Below are positions 60,412 through 64,000 of a DNA stretch of 64,000 bases, piece after piece. Location: positions 5,456,001 to 5,520,000 of the forward strand of contig JANTQA010000023.1 in assembly GCA_027625915.1 (NCBI GenBank), written 5' to 3'. The position numbers and the translations under genes were made by a program. The notes below the pieces were generated by a model. That model made no database searches, was not told the DNA's origin, and was given only the letters and a program-made list of their open reading frames with translations. Within the stretch, counting starts at the first letter, position 1, and every line of letters starts with the position of its first letter. This DNA is from Anaeramoeba flamelloides (taxonomy: Eukaryota; Metamonada; Anaeramoebidae).

Positions 60412-62002
60412 ATGTCTTTTCGAAATAAAAAACCTTCGATGGATCAAAAAAGAAAAGAGCTACTTGCTCTCGAGTATTTGACTTCGCTTCAGGAAGTCAA
60501 AGAGTGGCTTGAAAATTTTTTGAGAGTCAAATTACCGGGCACTACAACACAATTGGTAAGTGCTTTTTTTTCCAAACAAAGAATTTTTTTTCAAAAACTT
60601 TTTTGTTTTTTTTTACTTTCTAAAAAAAATCAACAAAAAACCAAGACTAAACCTTTGTTAATTCTCGTGAAACAATTTCCAATCTTTTAGGGTAAGGTTT
60701 TACAAAATGGTGTTGTTCTTGCACAAGTTGCAAAAAAAATTGCACCAGAATGTGTTGGCAAGATCCAAACAGGAAAGCCGTTGTCTTTTCTTCATACAGA
60801 TAATTTGAATTTCTTTTTCAAAGCGATCAAGAAAGAAAAGTTGATGCCAAGCAGTGTAATTTTCGAAACTGTCGATCTTTATGAATTGAAAAATATGGCT
60901 GGTGTTTTGTTGACAATGTATTACTTGGCCATCGAATTACACGGTAGAGGGCTAGCACAGGCCATTGGTGACGTTGCAAAAGAAAGCCTAGAATTTTCTG
61001 AACAAGAAAAAAAAAAAGCAATGGAATTAATTAAGGATATCGACCAAGAAAAAATGAATGAAATCAAGGCACTTAAAAAAAAAAAATCACCACAACAAGG
61101 TAATTTTTATTCAAAATCCCGAAGAAACAATTAAAAATCCAAAAAAAATCCAAAGCCAAATTTATCTCCTTTTTGCTTAATTCTCAATAACCTAAAAAAA
61201 AAATAACAAAACAAAAACAAAAACTAAAAAACAAAAACAAAACAGTGTGGACAGAATGGTATTCAAAATCTTTGGATTTGGTGTCAGTTATTCAAGGGTT
61301 ATGTAAATCTTATTATTTAATTCAAAAATTCGAAACAGAAAAACAAGAGTTTTCAAAAAAGGAAGAAGGAATAATTAAGCTTCAGTCTTTATTTAGGAAA
61401 CACCGTCAAAAAAGGCAATTACACCAAAAAAAAACTCATTTTAAAAAAAATGAAAAAGGTAAAACAAGACATTTCCATTTTGTTAATCTTTTTTTCTTTT
61501 TTATTTTTAAACAATCAAAAAAACAAAAAACAAACATTAACAAAAAAAAAGAAGACCACAGACTATTAATATTCAAAGATACTTTTAACAAAAAAAACAA
61601 TTCTTATTACGATTATATTTTTTTTTCAATCACCCCTTCATAAAACCAATATGCTGTATGTTTCAAAATAAATTGAACAAAATTTTCACTTTGTCTTTCC
61701 AAAAAAAGGTTTTCAAAGTTCGAAACAAAATTAACAATTACTAAATTCTTATAAGAAGTATAAATTGCTATTTCCTTTTAGAATTTGCAGATTTTAATGC
61801 TTTATTTGAATTCTTTGGTTTTAATTTTTGGGCAAGATGAATGAAAATTTTGTTCTTTTTATTTAGCAATTGACAGATCCATTGATGAAAAAAAAGATTA
61901 ACACAAAAAAAAAGTGAAACACAATTTTTAATTTGAAACATTAATAGAATCACAGAATCTGAAAACGAAAAGCAAAATCAATTAAAAGAAGATACAAATT
62001 AA
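60412..62002 (+). CDS. CH-domain plus IQ-motif protein, resembling the N-terminus of IQGAP
   Basis: Exons 60412-60555, 60691-61099, 61246-61458 and, less surely, 61956-62002. Junction phases are 0, 1 and 1; donors GTAAGT, GTAATT and GTAAAA; acceptors TTTTAG, AACAG and CACAG. Total 270 codons plus TAA. Residues about 22-140 form one calponin-homology domain: EVKEWLENFLRVKLPGTTTQ, LQNGVVLAQVAKKIAP, FLHTDNLNFFFKAIKK, VDLYELKNMAGVLLTMYYLA. The FxHTDN and LYxxKNM features are those of IQGAP and transgelin-type CH domains. A charged linker follows, then an IQ motif (IIKLQSLFRKHRQKRQL, about 233-249) expected to bind calmodulin or a light chain. No GAP-related domain follows, so this is much shorter than IQGAP. 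Expected role: actin binding. The last exon ends ESENEKQNQLKEDTN. An alternative last exon at 61782-61840 also fits phase. Confidence 0.8.
61914..61957. repeat. Left arm of a perfect 44-bp inverted repeat
   Basis: It runs from GTGAAACACAATTTTTAATT to AATAGAATCACAGAA and is exactly complementary to 62475-62518, 517 bp away. It contains the CACAG acceptor proposed for the last exon of the CH-IQ gene. Confidence 0.95.
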
Positions 62003-64000
62003 GTTCAAAGATTAATTCATTCTATTATTTTCAATTGAATAAACAAAAAAAAATTGGGATCTTCTTTTCTATCGAAAACTGATGAGTTATTTTTATTTGG
62101 GGATCTCAAAAATAGTTAATTTTTTCAACAAATTGTCAATAGAATAAATCAAACAAAGACAAAACCCTTACCAAAAAATTGTATTAGAAAAACAGATATT
62201 GTATTTAATACGCCATTTCGTCTTTAGCCCATTTATTTTTTCTTTTACTGATAAAATTTAATTTTAAAAATATTAAATTTTATCTCAAACGTTCAAACAG
62301 GAAGAGCGAATTAAAATCTTTTAAATTTTTATCTTGAATTGATTTCTCGTGATCTTTTTATTTTTTTCTGACTACTCGTTCTGATAAAACATGATTTTTG
62401 AACTTGAAATCAAAATTTTCTTTTTTTAATTGGAAAGTGAAAGTATTAATTGATCTTACTTTTCATTTTCAGGTTTCTGTGATTCTATTAATGTTTCAAA
62501 TTAAAAATTGTGTTTCACTTTTTTTTCCTGTTGAACTTTTTCTCACCAATGGTTAATGTTAAACAACATTGCTGATATTAGAAATATGAAAATAAAAAAA
62601 AAATTTTTAAAGTGAGTAGATTTTTAACAGAGAATTGGCTCAAATTAAAAATGTATTGTTAAACAAGGTTAATTATATTTTTTATCTTGATTTTTCAAGT
62701 GCATACAAAAGTCTTTTTTTGGATTGATTATTAAGGATAAAGTGTTAAAAAACACCTTCGCTGTTAAAGAGGGAATTTTGAAGTTGACTAAATTCATAAC
62801 TTCTAATTCAAAGAGTGACAAAAGCCGATTTTTAAAATTGTAATAAAAGTTAATCTTATCTCATTAAAAAATAATAATGAATTAGGAAAAAATTAACAAA
62901 ATTCAGAAAAAAAAAATGAACTTCAATACAAATTTAAAGAATGAATTATCAATCTAAAGACTTTTATATTGAAAGAGATACATATATATATATCTAAAAT
63001 TTATCTTGAAATGGAGTTTGTTTGCTAAAGAATTTTCGATTGTTTTAAAAAAATTAGATATTTAACTCTTTCGGATATTTATTAATTTTTTAATATTATT
63101 TTAACTGAGATCTTTTAAAAGTGTGACAAAAAAGTTCTTAAAAGTATCTATTAGACAGACAACAAACTTTAATATACCATATTTTCAAGAAATATTTAAA
63201 ATCTTTTATGTCACAATTTTTAATATGAATTAATGAATATAAATTTGGGAAAAAAAAACATTATGTATGACGAGAAATAGAAATCTACAGACTTTATCTC
63301 TTATTACATTTGTTTGTAAAACGGGCTGGGCTAACTATTTTTTGTTTTTAACGTTTACTTTTATATAAAACCTATTTTACTATTTAGGAAACATAGCCCT
63401 TTCCAAAATTGAAAATAATTGTCTTCAGATAGATTTATCTGAAATTTTCAAACAAAAAATATCTAACCAGCCATTTTAAAAAAGTGAGTAACAAAGGCTT
63501 TACAAAGTGTTATTTAAACTGTTTAAACAGATCGAATCAAACAGTTTGAGCAACACTTTTTAAAACTTTTATTCCACACTTTTTCAAAACATCTGTACTC
63601 TCTTACACTATAATTAAATAAATATGTTATTTGTTTGTTAAAAAAGTAAAATTATTTCAATACGAAAAAAAAAAGATATAAAAAATGTGCCTACAATTTT
63701 GAAATGATCTTTATTTATAAAAACATTAACACGATGAAAGTAAAACGCTATTAATACAAGAAAAGGGAAAGATTGAATATTATTAATGAAAATTAATTTT
63801 TTAAAAAAAATAAATAAAAACAAAAAAATTTGTCCCAAAATTAATAATACTAATAAGGAAAAAAAAAAAAAACAAAAAATTTATTTTTTTATCCATATTA
63901 TCAATTAATTAATTCAAAAATTTATTTTTAATATTATATATCGATAAATTACCTTCTTAATAAACAAAAATAAAAAAACAAATAAAAAATAAAAAAACAT
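62003..64000. other. 3' intergenic region with the right inverted-repeat arm
   Basis: It holds the right arm (62475-62518) within a dispersed repeat (about 62050-62560) that resembles 31900-32830, including GATCTTACTTTTCATTTTCA. A Tc1-like end fragment (TGAAATGGAGTTTG) lies near 63005. No gene is recognised from 62600 to the window end. Confidence 0.6.

Noticed and set aside
61782-61840. Alternative last exon of the CH-IQ gene (phase-compatible, ends FNFWAR)
   Set aside because: Hydrophobic Phe-rich coding is less typical than the charged ESENEKQNQ exon at 61956; kept as a possibility only.
1-64000. tRNA, rRNA, CRISPR arrays, virus-derived elements
   Set aside because: No T-arm consensus with a cloverleaf context, no rRNA core segments and no regularly spaced repeats; every reverse transcriptase found is of the non-LTR type with a 3' A-rich tail and no long terminal repeats.

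Overview
The window is AT-rich eukaryotic nuclear DNA: spliceosomal GT-AG introns, coding islands with visibly higher GC than their surroundings, low-complexity (Asn/Lys/Glu/Ser) protein tracts, homopolymers, and many transposon relics. All complete genes end in TAA and the standard code fits. The gene set (AP180/CALM-type ANTH protein, LRR-PP2C phosphatase, small CH-IQ protein resembling the start of IQGAP, cytosolic uS4) together with the compositional bias suggests an amoeboid or other free-living protist, for example Anaeramoebae or Amoebozoa. The exact lineage cannot be fixed from the sequence alone.

Six genes are well supported. (1) The 5' part of a Ser/Glu- then Lys/Glu-rich protein, minus strand, runs off the left edge (<1-905). 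(2) A 1283-residue LRR-PP2C phosphatase lies on the plus strand (16377-30053, three exons). (3) A membrane-anchored HSL/AADAC-type alpha/beta hydrolase is intronless (33380-34405). (4) A 563-residue AP180/CALM-like clathrin adaptor lies on the minus strand (38364-46639, three exons). (5) Ribosomal protein uS4/RPS9 has two exons (53274-54225). (6) A short CH + IQ protein has four proposed exons (60412-62002). For genes 2, 4, 5 and 6 the exon junctions were placed by matching splice sites, reading phase and continuity of known domains.

The most striking structural feature is intron size. Genes 1, 5 and 6 have introns of about 0.1-0.5 kb. The LRR-PP2C gene has introns of 5.8 and 4.0 kb and the AP180-like gene has one of 6.5 kb, and these are packed with degenerate LINE copies, short inverted-repeat elements (MITE/foldback) and dispersed repeats. 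The exons around them remain open and in phase. The same repeat families occupy the intergenic deserts.

Mobile elements: four copies of one non-LTR retrotransposon (10125-12712 minus; 18590-21795, 22245-22818 and 42795-43460 plus), all decayed; at least seven families of terminal-inverted-repeat or foldback elements, several nested in each other or in LINEs; and a relic with the C-terminus of what looks like a Tc1/mariner transposase. The genes do not form an obvious pathway. The AP180-like protein and the CH-IQ protein act in endocytosis and actin organisation, the phosphatase in signalling, the hydrolase in lipid or ester metabolism, and uS4 in translation.

I found no tRNA, rRNA, CRISPR array or virus-derived element. 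Nothing here convincingly constitutes a new biological system. The best leads are a TIR-bounded element with a tiny Cys-pair ORF (51363-52302), GC-richer gene-like relics inside an intronic LINE (18910-20186), several orphan exon-like ORFs, and a perfect 44-bp inverted repeat that supplies the last splice acceptor of the CH-IQ gene.
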